Of a stretch of 64,000 nt of DNA, positions 56,383 to 64,000 are shown one piece after another (the stretch's first letter is position 1; each line of letters starts with the position of its first letter). The translations under genes were made by a program, and so were the position numbers. The notes under the pieces were generated by a model, which was not told the origin of the DNA, searched no databases, and saw only the letters and a program-made list of their open reading frames with translations. The stretch comes from Marinicauda algicola (GTDB lineage Bacteria > Pseudomonadota > Alphaproteobacteria > Caulobacterales > Maricaulaceae), in contig NZ_CP071057.1 in the NCBI RefSeq assembly GCF_017161425.1, positions 558,001 through 622,000 on the forward strand, read 5' to 3'.

Positions 56383-57833
56383 TGGCACGCACCGAACTCT
56401 TCATCGCCGGCGAGTGGAAGACCGGACGGGGGGAAACGCTCGCCTCCCACGATCCCGCCAAGGGCGGGGTGGTCTGGCAAGGCGCGAGCGCGAGCCCGGC
56501 CGATGTGCGCGACGCCTTCGCGGCCGCCCGCGCGGCCTTGCCGACGTTCGCGCTGCTCGGCTTTGACGCGCGGCGAAGGATCGCCGAGCGCTATCGCGAG
56601 ATCGTCAAGACGCGGGCCGAGGACATCGCCGGGGCCATCGCGCGCGAGACCGGCAAGCCGCTCTGGGAGGCCAGGGGCGAGGCCGGTGCCATGGCTGGCA
56701 AGATCGACGTCTCGATCCAGGCCTATGAGGAGCGCACCGGCCGCAAGCGCCTCGACATGGACTTCGGCGAGGCCGTGCTCGATCACAAGCCGCTCGGCGT
56801 CATGTTCGTGCTCGGGCCCTACAACTTCCCCGGCCATCTGCCGAACGGGCATATCGTGCCGGCCCTGCTGGCCGGCAACACGCTCGTGTTCAAGCCCTCC
56901 GAACTGACCCCCGGCGTCGGCGCGCTGATGGTGGAGATGTGGACCGAGGCCGGGCTTCCCGGCGGCGTGCTCAACCTCGTCCAGGGTGCGCGCGAGACCG
57001 GCGCGGCCGCGCTCGACGATCCCGATCTCGACGGCGTGCTGTTCACCGGCTCGTGGACTACCGGCTCCTTCATCCACAAGAAGTTCGCCGGGCGCACCGG
57101 TATCCAGCTGGCGCTGGAAATGGGCGGCAACAACCCGCTCGTCGTCTGGGACGTGTCCGACGCCGAAGCCTCCGCGCGCATCGCGGTGCTGTCGGCCTAT
57201 ATCACGACCGGTCAGCGCTGCTCGTGCGCGCGCCGCCTGGTCGTGCCGCAGGGCAAGGCCGGCGACGCCGTCATCGAGGCGATCGCGGAAATGGCGAGGA
57301 AGCTGACCATCGATGTCTGGGATGCCGATCCAGAACCCTTCATGGGCCCGCTCGTCTCCGAGCGCGCGGCCCAGGGCGTGCTCGCCGGGCAGGATCATCT
57401 CATCGATCTCGGCTGCAAGCCGGTCCTGAAGGCCCGGACAGGCCAGGGGCCGTGCTTCGTGAAGCCTGGCCTTCTCGATGCGACCGGGATCGAGACCCCG
57501 GACGAGGAGATCTTCGGTCCGCTCCTGAAGGTCAATCGCGTGGCGAATTTCGAGGCGGCGATCGCGGAAGCGAACAATACCGCGTTCGGTCTCTCGGCCG
57601 GTCTGATCTCCGACAGCGAAGCCCTCTGGAAGCAGTTCTGGGCCGGCAGCCGGGCCGGAATCGTCAACTGGAACCGTCCCACGACCGGGGCGGCCTCGAC
57701 CATGCCGTTCGGCGGGCCGGGCAGGTCCGGCAACCTGCGCCCCAGCGCCTACTACGCGGCCGATTACTGCGCCTATCCGGTCGCGACCCAGGCCGCGCCG
57801 AAGCCGGAACTTATGGCCGTGAAGGGGCTTTGA
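56379..57833 (+). CDS. astD: N-succinylglutamate 5-semialdehyde dehydrogenase
   Basis: A 484-residue aldehyde dehydrogenase that oxidises succinylglutamic semialdehyde with NAD. Motifs: GPYNFPGHLPNGHIVPALLAG (cofactor site region), FTGSWTTG, the catalytic Glu in LALEMGGNNPLVV and the catalytic Cys in TTGQRCSCARRLVV. These forms (NNPLVV, QRCSCARR) are typical of AstD among ALDHs. The start overlaps the astA stop. astB begins five bases after it ends. Confidence 0.95.
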   Translation: MMARTELFIAGEWKTGRGETLASHDPAKGGVVWQGASASPADVRDAFAAARAALPTFALLGFDARRRIAERYREIVKTRAEDIAGAIARETGKPLWEARGEAGAMAGKIDVSIQAYEERTGRKRLDMDFGEAVLDHKPLGVMFVLGPYNFPGHLPNGHIVPALLAGNTLVFKPSELTPGVGALMVEMWTEAGLPGGVLNLVQGARETGAAALDDPDLDGVLFTGSWTTGSFIHKKFAGRTGIQLALEMGGNNPLVVWDVSDAEASARIAVLSAYITTGQRCSCARRLVVPQGKAGDAVIEAIAEMARKLTIDVWDADPEPFMGPLVSERAAQGVLAGQDHLIDLGCKPVLKARTGQGPCFVKPGLLDATGIETPDEEIFGPLLKVNRVANFEAAIAEANNTAFGLSAGLISDSEALWKQFWAGSRAGIVNWNRPTTGAASTMPFGGPGRSGNLRPSAYYAADYCAYPVATQAAPKPELMAVKGL

Positions 57834-57838
57834 CGGTC

Positions 57839-59179
57839 ATGAGCGCGCTGGAAGCCAATTTCGACGGTCTCGTCGGTCCCACCCACAATTATGGCGGGCT
57901 TGCGCCGGGCAATCTGGCGAGCGCGAGGAACAAGGGCGATGTCTCCAGCCCGAGGAAGGGCGTGCTCGAGGGCCTCGCCAAGGCCAAGCGCCTCCACGAT
58001 GCCGGCTTCGTGCAAGGCTTCCTTCCGCCGCAGGACCGGCCCTTCATAGCCGGTTTGAGACGGCTCGGCTTTTCCGGCTCGGACCGGGAGGTCTGGGAAA
58101 AGGTCAACCGCACCGATCCGGTGCTGGCGCGCAACATGGCTTCCGCGAGTTCGATGTGGGCGGCCAACGCCGCGACCGTCTCGCCGGGCGCGGACACGCG
58201 CGACGGCAGGCTCCATTTCACGCCGGCCAACCTGATCACCGCGTTGCACCGCTCCATCGAGGGCGAACAGACCCGCACGGCGCTGGAACGCATCTTCCCC
58301 GACGCGCAGCGCTTCATGGTCCATCCCACGCTGCCGCACCAGTCGAGCTTCGCCGACGAGGGCGCGGCGAACCATGTCCGGCTGTGCGCGAGCCATGGCG
58401 AGGAGGCGGTGGAGATCTTCGTCTTCGGCCGCGACGCGTTCGAGCAATGGGATGCGCGCTTTCCCGCGCGCCAGACCCGCCAGGCCGCCGAAGCGATCGC
58501 GCGCCGCCACGGGCTCGATCCGAAACGCGTCGTCATCGCGCGCCAGTCGCGCGCCGCGATCGAGGCGGGCGCCTTCCACAACGATGTGGTCTGCGTGGGC
58601 AATGAGAGCGTGTTGTTCTTCCACGAGCAGGCCTTCGAGGACCGCGCTCGGACCCTGAAGGAGATCCGCGAAGCCGCCGAGGGCCTGTTCGATCCGGTCT
58701 TCGTCGAGGTGCCCGATAGCGAGGTGCCGATGAAGGACGCCATCACCTCCTATCTCTTCAACTCCCAGCTCCTGACCTGGCCGGGCGAGGACCGCATGGT
58801 GCTCATCGCCCCGAGCGAGACCGAGGAGACCCAGACCACGCGCGACTACTGCGAGCGTCTCGTTTCGGGCAATGCGCCGATCGGACGGGTCGAGTACGCC
58901 GACGTGCGCCAGTCGATGAAGAATGGCGGCGGCCCGGCCTGCCTGCGCCTGCGCGTCGTGCTCACCGAAGACGAACGCGCCGCAGTCAATCCGGGCGTGA
59001 TGATGAGCGAGGATCTCTACGCGAAACTGACCGGGTGGGCTCGGAAGCACTACCGCGAAGAACTCTCGCCGGATGATATCGCCGACCCCGATCTCGTCAC
59101 CGAGAGCCAGGCGGCGCTCGACGCGCTCACCGGGATCATGGGCCTCGGGTCCGACTTCTATCCGTTCCAGCGCGCCTGA
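57839..59179 (+). CDS. astB: N-succinylarginine dihydrolase
   Basis: A 446-residue enzyme of the amidinotransferase fold that converts succinylarginine to succinylornithine, CO2 and two ammonia. The N-terminal ANFDGLVGPTHNYGGLAPGN is diagnostic, with FMVHPTLPHQSSFADEGAAN, AFHNDVVCVGNESVLFFHEQ and the C-terminal catalytic cysteine in NGGGPACLRLRVVL. The order M20-astA-astD-astB lacks astC (succinylornithine transaminase) and astE within the window. Confidence 0.96.
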   Translation: MSALEANFDGLVGPTHNYGGLAPGNLASARNKGDVSSPRKGVLEGLAKAKRLHDAGFVQGFLPPQDRPFIAGLRRLGFSGSDREVWEKVNRTDPVLARNMASASSMWAANAATVSPGADTRDGRLHFTPANLITALHRSIEGEQTRTALERIFPDAQRFMVHPTLPHQSSFADEGAANHVRLCASHGEEAVEIFVFGRDAFEQWDARFPARQTRQAAEAIARRHGLDPKRVVIARQSRAAIEAGAFHNDVVCVGNESVLFFHEQAFEDRARTLKEIREAAEGLFDPVFVEVPDSEVPMKDAITSYLFNSQLLTWPGEDRMVLIAPSETEETQTTRDYCERLVSGNAPIGRVEYADVRQSMKNGGGPACLRLRVVLTEDERAAVNPGVMMSEDLYAKLTGWARKHYREELSPDDIADPDLVTESQAALDALTGIMGLGSDFYPFQRA

Positions 59180-59273
59180 GCGGGGCTGCAACCGGAGACG
59201 GCAGATTTAACGAAATCGTTGCTTCGGCCCGCTACCCCTCGTGCTGCAACCGTGAAGCGAAATGGGGGCCGTG

Positions 59274-59720
59274 ATGCCGGTCGCGACCTATCTGCATACC
59301 GATCCGAGCGTGCGCGTCTCGGCATTTTCCGGCCGGGTGGTTCCAGACGATCTGTCTCGGCTCGGCCGGATGTTCCACAACGGGGCCGCGTTCAGGGCGA
59401 CGGATCCGGCCTTCTGCATTTTCCGGCCTGACGTGAATCTCTCCGCGATCGATCCGGAGGATCTGCTCGATCTCGAGATCACGGTCGGAGAGGCCTTCGC
59501 GGGCAAGAAGCACGAGACCCTCAAGGTGGCGATCGTGGCCAAGAGCGCGTCGGTCTATTCCGAGCTGCGGCTCTGGCGCGAACTCACCAAGTCCTCGTCC
59601 AGCTATCGCTATACGTTCGACGTGTTCGAGACGCTTGTGGAGGCGGTCGCCTGGCAGCGCCTGTCACCGGACTGGGCGCAGCGCATCCGCGAGCTGGAGG
59701 GGTTCAGGCAGGTCGCCTAG
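59274..59720 (+). CDS. Small cytoplasmic protein of unknown function
   Basis: A 148-residue protein with no signal or membrane segment. Alternating strands and helices (VRVSAFSGRVVPDDLSRLGR, then a C-terminal TFDVFETLVEAVAWQRL) recall the SpoIIAA/STAS-like folds seen in other alphaproteobacterial proteins, but I cannot assign a family. I prefer the ATG at 59274, which has GGGGG five bases upstream, over that at 59262. A TTTAACG motif lies upstream near 59206-59212. It converges on phhA with a four-base overlap. Confidence 0.72.
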   Translation: MPVATYLHTDPSVRVSAFSGRVVPDDLSRLGRMFHNGAAFRATDPAFCIFRPDVNLSAIDPEDLLDLEITVGEAFAGKKHETLKVAIVAKSASVYSELRLWRELTKSSSSYRYTFDVFETLVEAVAWQRLSPDWAQRIRELEGFRQVA

Positions 59721-60601
59721 ACCCACTCCACCTGCTTGGCGAGGCCGCCGGCACGTGCGTATTCCTGCGTGCCCTCGTGATAGACCTTGTCGGTGGGCAG
59801 CACCTTGTGGGCCGGGATGTCGGGAAGGTTCTTGATGCGCTCGTAGATCGGCGTGAAGTCCACGTTGGCGGTGGATTCCATCAGCTCCTCGTAGCTGTCG
59901 ATGACGAAATAGGTCTGCTGGAAGTCGTCATAGCGGTAGTCAGTGCGCATGATGCGCTCGAGATCGAAATGGATCCGGTTCGGCGAGCGCCCTTCCAGGC
60001 AGAACCTGCTCTCCGACTGCGAGGAGACGATGCCGGCGCCGTAGATGCGCCGGCCTTCTGGCGTGTTTATGAGGCCGAACTCGACCGTGTACCAGTAGAG
60101 CCGGGTCAGGTTCTCGATCGTGTCGTGCTTGATCGCCTTGTAGCCGCCCTCGCCATACGCCTGCATGTAGTCCGCGAAGGTCGGCAGGGTCAGCAGGGGC
60201 ACATGGCCGAACACGTCATGGAAGATGTCCGGCTCGGGCAGGTAGTCGAGCTTGTCAGCATCGCGGATGAAGCGCCCCGCCACGAATCGCCGGTTGGCGA
60301 GATGGTCGAAGAAGACATCGTTGGGAATGAGGCCGTGCACGGCCACGACCTGCCAGCCGGTGAGCTTGTAGAGCTTCTCGTTGATCCTGTCGAAATTCGG
60401 GATGCCGCCGTCATTGAGGTTGAGCAGCTCCAGCCCCTTGAAGTGCTCCGGCGCGGCGCGACCCTTCAGCACCTTCATCTGGCGCTCGTAGAGCGTGGTC
60501 CAGACCTGGTGCTCTTCCTCGGTATAGCGGTCCCAGCACTGGTCGATCGTATGGTCCTCCGCCGGTGTCTGTTCGGCGACGACGGGATCGTTCACGGGCA
60601 T
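59717..60601 (-). CDS. phhA: Phenylalanine 4-monooxygenase
   Basis: A 294-residue bacterial phenylalanine hydroxylase that makes tyrosine using tetrahydrobiopterin and oxygen. The iron site is complete: His128 and His133 in DIFHDVFGHVPLL and Glu174 in YWYTVEFGL. GWQVVAVHGLIPNDVFF and RRFVAGRFIRDADKLDYLPEPDIF are family stretches, kept here in two parts. The start at 60601 follows AGGAG; the longer frame to 60652 would read through the operator at 60619-60640. The shared palindrome with hmgA predicts common control. Confidence 0.95.
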   Translation of the reverse strand: MPVNDPVVAEQTPAEDHTIDQCWDRYTEEEHQVWTTLYERQMKVLKGRAAPEHFKGLELLNLNDGGIPNFDRINEKLYKLTGWQVVAVHGLIPNDVFFDHLANRRFVAGRFIRDADKLDYLPEPDIFHDVFGHVPLLTLPTFADYMQAYGEGGYKAIKHDTIENLTRLYWYTVEFGLINTPEGRRIYGAGIVSSQSESRFCLEGRSPNRIHFDLERIMRTDYRYDDFQQTYFVIDSYEELMESTANVDFTPIYERIKNLPDIPAHKVLPTDKVYHEGTQEYARAGGLAKQVEWV

Positions 60602-60618
60602 GAGATGCGCGCTCCTGA

Positions 60619-60640
60619 ATTGGTTACATTTGCAACCAAT
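60619..60640 (-). promoter_or_regulatory. Palindromic operator upstream of phhA
   Basis: On the coding strand the core reads TTGGTTGCAAATGTAACCAA, an inverted repeat with one mismatch, extended by A and T at the ends. It matches 17 of 20 positions of the hmgA site at 10228-10247. It ends 18 bases before the phhA ATG, so it overlaps the leader and possibly the transcription start. Confidence 0.75.
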
Positions 60641-60650
60641 ATACACCGGC

Positions 60651-60675
60651 AAGCCCCCTGAAGGCGAGGGGGCTT
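60651..60675 (-). terminator. Hairpin between the crystallin-like gene and phhA
   Basis: AAGCCCCCT (60651-60659) pairs perfectly with AGGGGGCTT (60667-60675). It lies 13 bases after the stop of the crystallin-like gene in the minus direction and just upstream of the phhA operator, so it insulates phhA from upstream transcription. No T run follows on the minus strand. Confidence 0.6.
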
Positions 60676-60687
60676 TGTGTCACCGTC

Positions 60688-61647
60688 TCATTGCGCGCAC
60701 AGAAGGTCGGTGAGCCCGTCGCGGCCCCGGGCCGGTCGTGCATCGGCGAGATACCAGAGGGGCTGGCCGCCAGCATGCTCGGTGGAGAAGTGGATGGCAC
60801 GCCTCAGTCCCGCCTCGGCGCATGCCGCATCGGCGGCTTCCTGGCCGCAGCGATAGCCGCTCTCGAACAGGCAGGCTGCCAGCGGATAGCCGTTCACTTC
60901 CGGAACCGCGAAGAAGACCGTGTTCGGACCGGCGACACCGCCTTCGAGTCCGCCCGTGCCGGGATAGCCCGGCTGGTGATGGGGCGGACGCTGCGGGGGC
61001 GGGGCCGGCTCGTCGAGCCGGCCGGGGCGCACCGAGGTGATGCGCTGGTCGAGCCGGAAGCGCCTGAGATCGCTGACCGAGCGGTCGATTGTGCGGCAGC
61101 CGCCCCGGTAGTCGTCGTCAACGCACACCGTCCACACCCCGGCATGGAGTTCGATCGACCGAGCGGTGTCGTTGAAACTCATGCGCGAGAGATTGTCGAC
61201 CGGGTCGATGACGGTCAGCGCCCGGCCGGAATAGTCGAATCCGGAATACAGGGTGATGCCCGCCTCGCGGTCCGGTCCCCGGAAGCTCACGGGCCTGACC
61301 GAGGTGATCCGGTCGTTGAACGCCCACTCGCTCATGTTCGGAAGGTCCTCGTCCAGCACATGGCACGAGCCGCGATAGTCCGGTTCGAGGCACACCTCCC
61401 AGCGCCCGCCCTCCACGCGCATGGAGCTGGTCAGGTCGTTGAAGTCGATCCAGCGTAGATCCGGCGCCTCGCCGTCGATGCGGACCGAGCGACCTTCGTA
61501 GTTCACATGCTCGTACAGGACGATCGCGCCTGAATCGCGGTGGTGCTGGGTCTCGCTCTGCGCAAGGGCGGAGGGACTCAGCAACAGCGAGGCGACAAGC
61601 GCGGGGCGGAGCACCGTGAGCGTCCTTTCGGCATGAGAAGCGTTCAA
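60688..61647 (-). CDS. Exported beta/gamma-crystallin domain protein
   Basis: A 319-residue exported protein. After a signal peptide (about 1-30) there are four crystallin Greek-key motifs: AIVLYEHVNYEGRSVRI, WEVCLEPDYRGSCHVL, ITLYSGFDYSGRALTVI and WTVCVDDDYRGGCRTI. Each is followed by a calcium-loop motif: FNDLTSS (69-75), FNDRITS (110-116), FNDTARS (158-164) and a degenerate LDQRITS (199-205). Cysteine pairs in the even motifs may be disulfides. A proline/histidine linker leads to a C-terminal domain with six cysteines (CLFESGYRCGQEAADAACAE). Calcium binding is expected; role unknown. Confidence 0.88.
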   Translation of the reverse strand: MNASHAERTLTVLRPALVASLLLSPSALAQSETQHHRDSGAIVLYEHVNYEGRSVRIDGEAPDLRWIDFNDLTSSMRVEGGRWEVCLEPDYRGSCHVLDEDLPNMSEWAFNDRITSVRPVSFRGPDREAGITLYSGFDYSGRALTVIDPVDNLSRMSFNDTARSIELHAGVWTVCVDDDYRGGCRTIDRSVSDLRRFRLDQRITSVRPGRLDEPAPPPQRPPHHQPGYPGTGGLEGGVAGPNTVFFAVPEVNGYPLAACLFESGYRCGQEAADAACAEAGLRRAIHFSTEHAGGQPLWYLADARPARGRDGLTDLLCAQ

Positions 61648-61693
61648 GGCCTACCTGAGAGCGGGTCGATGATCCCGCCGCCTGGCCTGCGGT

Positions 61694-63490
61694 TCAATAC
61701 CCCATCGCGGAGCCGTCCTTCCGGCTCTCCGAGGCCGCATGATACACGCCGGTTTCCGGGTCGCGAAGGATGCCCTGGTAGCCGCCGAAGCTGCCATCTC
61801 CGTTCCGCAGGACATGGCCGCGCGCTTCCAGTGCCTCGCGCACGTCCTGCGGGACGCCGCTCTCCACCAGCACGACGCCGAGCCCTCCGGCTTCGGTCAC
61901 CGGATCGGTCGGCTCGGTCGAGCCGTCATGGCGCCAGCGCGCCGCGTCGCCGGCCTCCTGCACGTTGAGGCCGAAATCGATGATGTTGGTCAGGATCTGG
62001 ACATGGCCCTGGGGCTGCATCGCCCCGCCCATGACGCCGAAGCTCAACCAGCCTTCGCCGTCCTTGGTCACCATGGCCGGGATGATGGTGTGGAAGGGTC
62101 GCTTGCCCGGCGCGTAGACGTTCGGGTGATCGGGATCGAGGCTGAACATCTCGCCGCGGTCCTGCAGCATGAAGCCGAGCCCGTCCGGCACGAGGCCCGA
62201 CCCCATGCCGCGATAGTTCGACTGGATGAGGGAGACCATCATGCCGCTGGAATCGGCGACGGTGAGATAGGTGGTGTCGCCGTGCTCGATCGCCGCCGGA
62301 TCGCCGTGAGGCACGCTGTCCATCGCCCGCTCCATGGAGATCAGCTCGCGGCGTTCAGCGGCATATTCGTCCGATACCAGGGTCGACACCGGCACCTCTG
62401 CGAACTGGGGATCGGCATAGAAGCGTGCCCGGTCCTCGTAGGCCAGGCGCTTGGCCTCGATCATAACATGCAGCGCGTCCGCGCTCATGAAGCCCATTTC
62501 CGCGAGGTCGTAGTCCTCGATGATCTGCAGCATCTGCAGCGCCGCGATGCCCTGGCCCTGCGGGGGGAGTTCCCAGACATCGTAGCCGCGATAGTTCACG
62601 CTCACCGGCTGGACCCAGTCGGAGGAGAAATTCGCCAGGTCCTCGTAAGAGAGATAGCCGCCGATCCGCTCCATGTAGGCATCGATCGTGCGCGCGATCT
62701 CGCCCTCGTAGAAGGCGTCGCGCCCGCCCTCGGCGATCAGGCGCAGCGTGTTGGCCAGATCGGGATTGGCGAAGATCTCGCCTTCCCTGGGCGCATCGCC
62801 GTCCTCGGTGAGATAGGTGGCGCGGGCGTTCTCGAGTTCGCCGACCATCTCGGCATTGTTCTCGAACGCGGCCATGTTGCGGTCCCAGTAATAGGCGATC
62901 AGCTGGGTGACCGGGAAACCCTCCTCGGCATAGCGAATCGTCGGGGCGAGGATGTCCTCCATCGCCATCGAGCCGAACCGGGCGTGCAGGGTGAACCAGC
63001 CGTCCACCGTCCCGGGGACGGAGACGGGCAGCACGCCGAGCGGCGGAATGGTTTCCCGCTCGCCAAGCCGAGCGACGAGTTCGTCATAGCTCAGGCTCTG
63101 CGGCGACGGGCCCGCCGCGTTGAGGCCATAGACCTGCTTCGATTGCGGATCCCAGACGAGCACGAAGAGATCCCCGCCGATGCCGTTGCCGACCGGCTCC
63201 ATCAGGCCGAGCGCGGCATTGGCCGCGATCGCCGCGTCGACCGCATTACCGCCGGCCTTGAGCACGTCGATCGCGATCTGGGTCGCCAGCGGATGGGCGG
63301 TCGCCGCGGCGCCGTGCCGGGCGAGCACCGGGGAGCGTGTCGCGAACGGCGAACCATGGATCCGGTCTCCACCGACATCGCGCAGGCGCGGATCGACGGC
63401 GGCCGGCGCCTCCTGTGCGGAGGCCGGCGCGAATTCTGCAAAGCTCATGAGGGCTCCTGCGGCAAGAAGCGCGCTGGCAAGGCGGACCAT
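61694..63490 (-). CDS. ggt: Gamma-glutamyltransferase
   Basis: A 598-residue N-terminal nucleophile hydrolase exported by a signal peptide (VRLASALLAAGALMSFAEFA). GGNAVDAAIAANAALGLMEP and GNGIGGDLFVLVWD mark the large subunit. The autocleavage site is before Thr406 in HGDTTYLTVADSSGMMVS, giving the small subunit. NYRGMGSGLVPDGLGFMLQD and MGGAMQPQGHVQIL follow. It hydrolyses or transfers the gamma-glutamyl group of glutathione and related peptides in the periplasm. The start at 63490 fits the signal peptide; the upstream frame is arginine-rich and not conserved. Confidence 0.93.
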   Translation of the reverse strand: MVRLASALLAAGALMSFAEFAPASAQEAPAAVDPRLRDVGGDRIHGSPFATRSPVLARHGAAATAHPLATQIAIDVLKAGGNAVDAAIAANAALGLMEPVGNGIGGDLFVLVWDPQSKQVYGLNAAGPSPQSLSYDELVARLGERETIPPLGVLPVSVPGTVDGWFTLHARFGSMAMEDILAPTIRYAEEGFPVTQLIAYYWDRNMAAFENNAEMVGELENARATYLTEDGDAPREGEIFANPDLANTLRLIAEGGRDAFYEGEIARTIDAYMERIGGYLSYEDLANFSSDWVQPVSVNYRGYDVWELPPQGQGIAALQMLQIIEDYDLAEMGFMSADALHVMIEAKRLAYEDRARFYADPQFAEVPVSTLVSDEYAAERRELISMERAMDSVPHGDPAAIEHGDTTYLTVADSSGMMVSLIQSNYRGMGSGLVPDGLGFMLQDRGEMFSLDPDHPNVYAPGKRPFHTIIPAMVTKDGEGWLSFGVMGGAMQPQGHVQILTNIIDFGLNVQEAGDAARWRHDGSTEPTDPVTEAGGLGVVLVESGVPQDVREALEARGHVLRNGDGSFGGYQGILRDPETGVYHAASESRKDGSAMGY

Positions 63491-63587
63491 GACTGTCTCT
63501 CCCCGTGTGGGCCGGACGGTGCATTGCCGCCGGCGGTGTTTCTGTGTGCCGGGAAGTAAATAGGGTGCCAGCCGCCCGATCAAGCTG

Positions 63588-64000
63588 TCAGCCGCCGCCC
63601 GAACTGCCTTCGCTTTCGCCGTCCTCGGCCGCGGGCTCGTCCTGGGTTTCCTGCGTCGTGTCTTCCTGGGAGCGGCGGATCGCCTCACCGAGAATCCCGC
63701 GCAGGAGATCTCCGGCGCGCTCCTGATCATCGGCTGGCGTCTCCCCGGGCTGCGTCTCGGTCTCCTCAGCGGGTTGCGTGCCCGCCGCGCCGGTGAGGAT
63801 GTCCAGCAGCCCGCCCGCGCCCTGTTCGCGCATGCGCTCGAGATCGAGGAGCTGGCCCAGGTCGCCGAGCTGGCCCTGGGCCCGCGCCTGCACGAGATTG
63901 CGGGCGATCGTGGCGAAATCGAGCGTGATTTGCGGGTCCGCGAAATCGCCGCTGATCAGGATCGGCACGCCGATGCCCTGAAGGTCGGCCTCTCCGCCCT
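63588..64000 (-). CDS. AsmA-like protein, C-terminal part (gene continues past the window)
   Basis: The last 136 codons or so of a longer gene whose start lies beyond 64000. The frame is open to the window edge. The sequence EADLQGIGVPILISGDFADP followed by QITLDFATIA is the conserved C-terminal end of AsmA-family proteins, large envelope proteins linked to lipid transport and outer-membrane biogenesis. A long acidic, Gln/Glu/Thr-rich tail (about 70 residues) follows and looks disordered. The stop is 98 bases upstream of the ggt start on the same strand. Confidence 0.8.
   Translation of the reverse strand, partial: GGEADLQGIGVPILISGDFADPQITLDFATIARNLVQARAQGQLGDLGQLLDLERMREQGAGGLLDILTGAAGTQPAEETETQPGETPADDQERAGDLLRGILGEAIRRSQEDTTQETQDEPAAEDGESEGSSGGG

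Overview
The window is GC-rich chromosomal DNA of a heterotrophic alphaproteobacterium. The markers are a UPF0260 protein, DUF1489, DUF2336, UrcA and DUF817 families, a leucine-degradation cluster and an arginine succinyltransferase cluster. A Caulobacterales/Maricaulales-type (marine, stalked-bacteria relative) organism is my best inference; nothing here fixes the genus. I see no insertion sequence, prophage, integrase or CRISPR array. About 57 protein genes and one tRNA-Lys gene are packed with short gaps; the only gap over 300 bases is 41987-42337.

Layout. (1) 1-8.7 kb: a lipoprotein and a DUF5694 protein on the minus strand, then a leucine/isovalerate block on the plus strand (methylcrotonyl-CoA carboxylase beta, a flavodoxin-like quinone reductase, two paralogous tiny membrane proteins, methylglutaconyl-CoA hydratase, DUF817, methylcrotonyl-CoA carboxylase alpha). 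(2) 8.8-16 kb: cupin/JmjC-like protein, DUF1489, homogentisate dioxygenase behind a palindromic operator, release factor 3 overlapping an MscS channel, and a Vgb-like propeller. (3) 15.8-24 kb: DUF2336, a PAN-like secreted protein, a NaChBac-type sodium channel overlapping a class A penicillin-binding protein tail to tail, a cysteine-cluster protein, a ChaN/EreA-like protein, a frameshifted Tat-exported kelch protein and a Cu/Zn superoxide dismutase lipoprotein. (4) 24.2-31.5 kb: gyrA, a LysE exporter, coaD, two cyclophilins, an SDR and queA. (5) 31.5-37.2 kb: a three-gene, overlapping minus-strand operon with a 1377-residue exported protein that joins a zinc-phospholipase-C-like domain to Ig-like regions and a VWA domain. 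(6) 37.2-48.6 kb: acyl-CoA carboxyltransferase, DUF4932, tgt, PRC-barrel protein, tRNA-Lys, membrane-bound AraC regulator, UrcA, NTF2-like, RecQ and a CoA-transferase. (7) 48.7-52.6 kb: three tandem OmpA-like genes whose 3' halves and terminators are nearly identical. (8) 52.7-59.2 kb: a Cys/Met-type PLP lyase, an M20 hydrolase and astA-astD-astB. (9) 59.3-64 kb: a small unknown, phhA behind a second copy of the homogentisate operator, a beta/gamma-crystallin protein, gamma-glutamyltransferase and the end of an AsmA-like gene.

How the genes connect. Three amino-acid catabolic themes recur: leucine (mccB, liuC, mccA), phenylalanine/tyrosine (phhA converts Phe to Tyr, hmgA opens the homogentisate ring; their shared palindrome 50 kb apart predicts one regulon) and arginine (astA, astD, astB, with an M20 hydrolase possibly doing the missing desuccinylation). 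queA and tgt, 9 kb apart, both act in queuosine tRNA modification.

The best candidate for an undescribed system is the phospholipase-like/VWA operon at 31517-37172. Other points of interest are a Tgt lacking two zinc cysteines, uninterrupted runs of 29 and 28 prolines in two OmpA proteins, and a penicillin-binding protein with no ordinary start codon.
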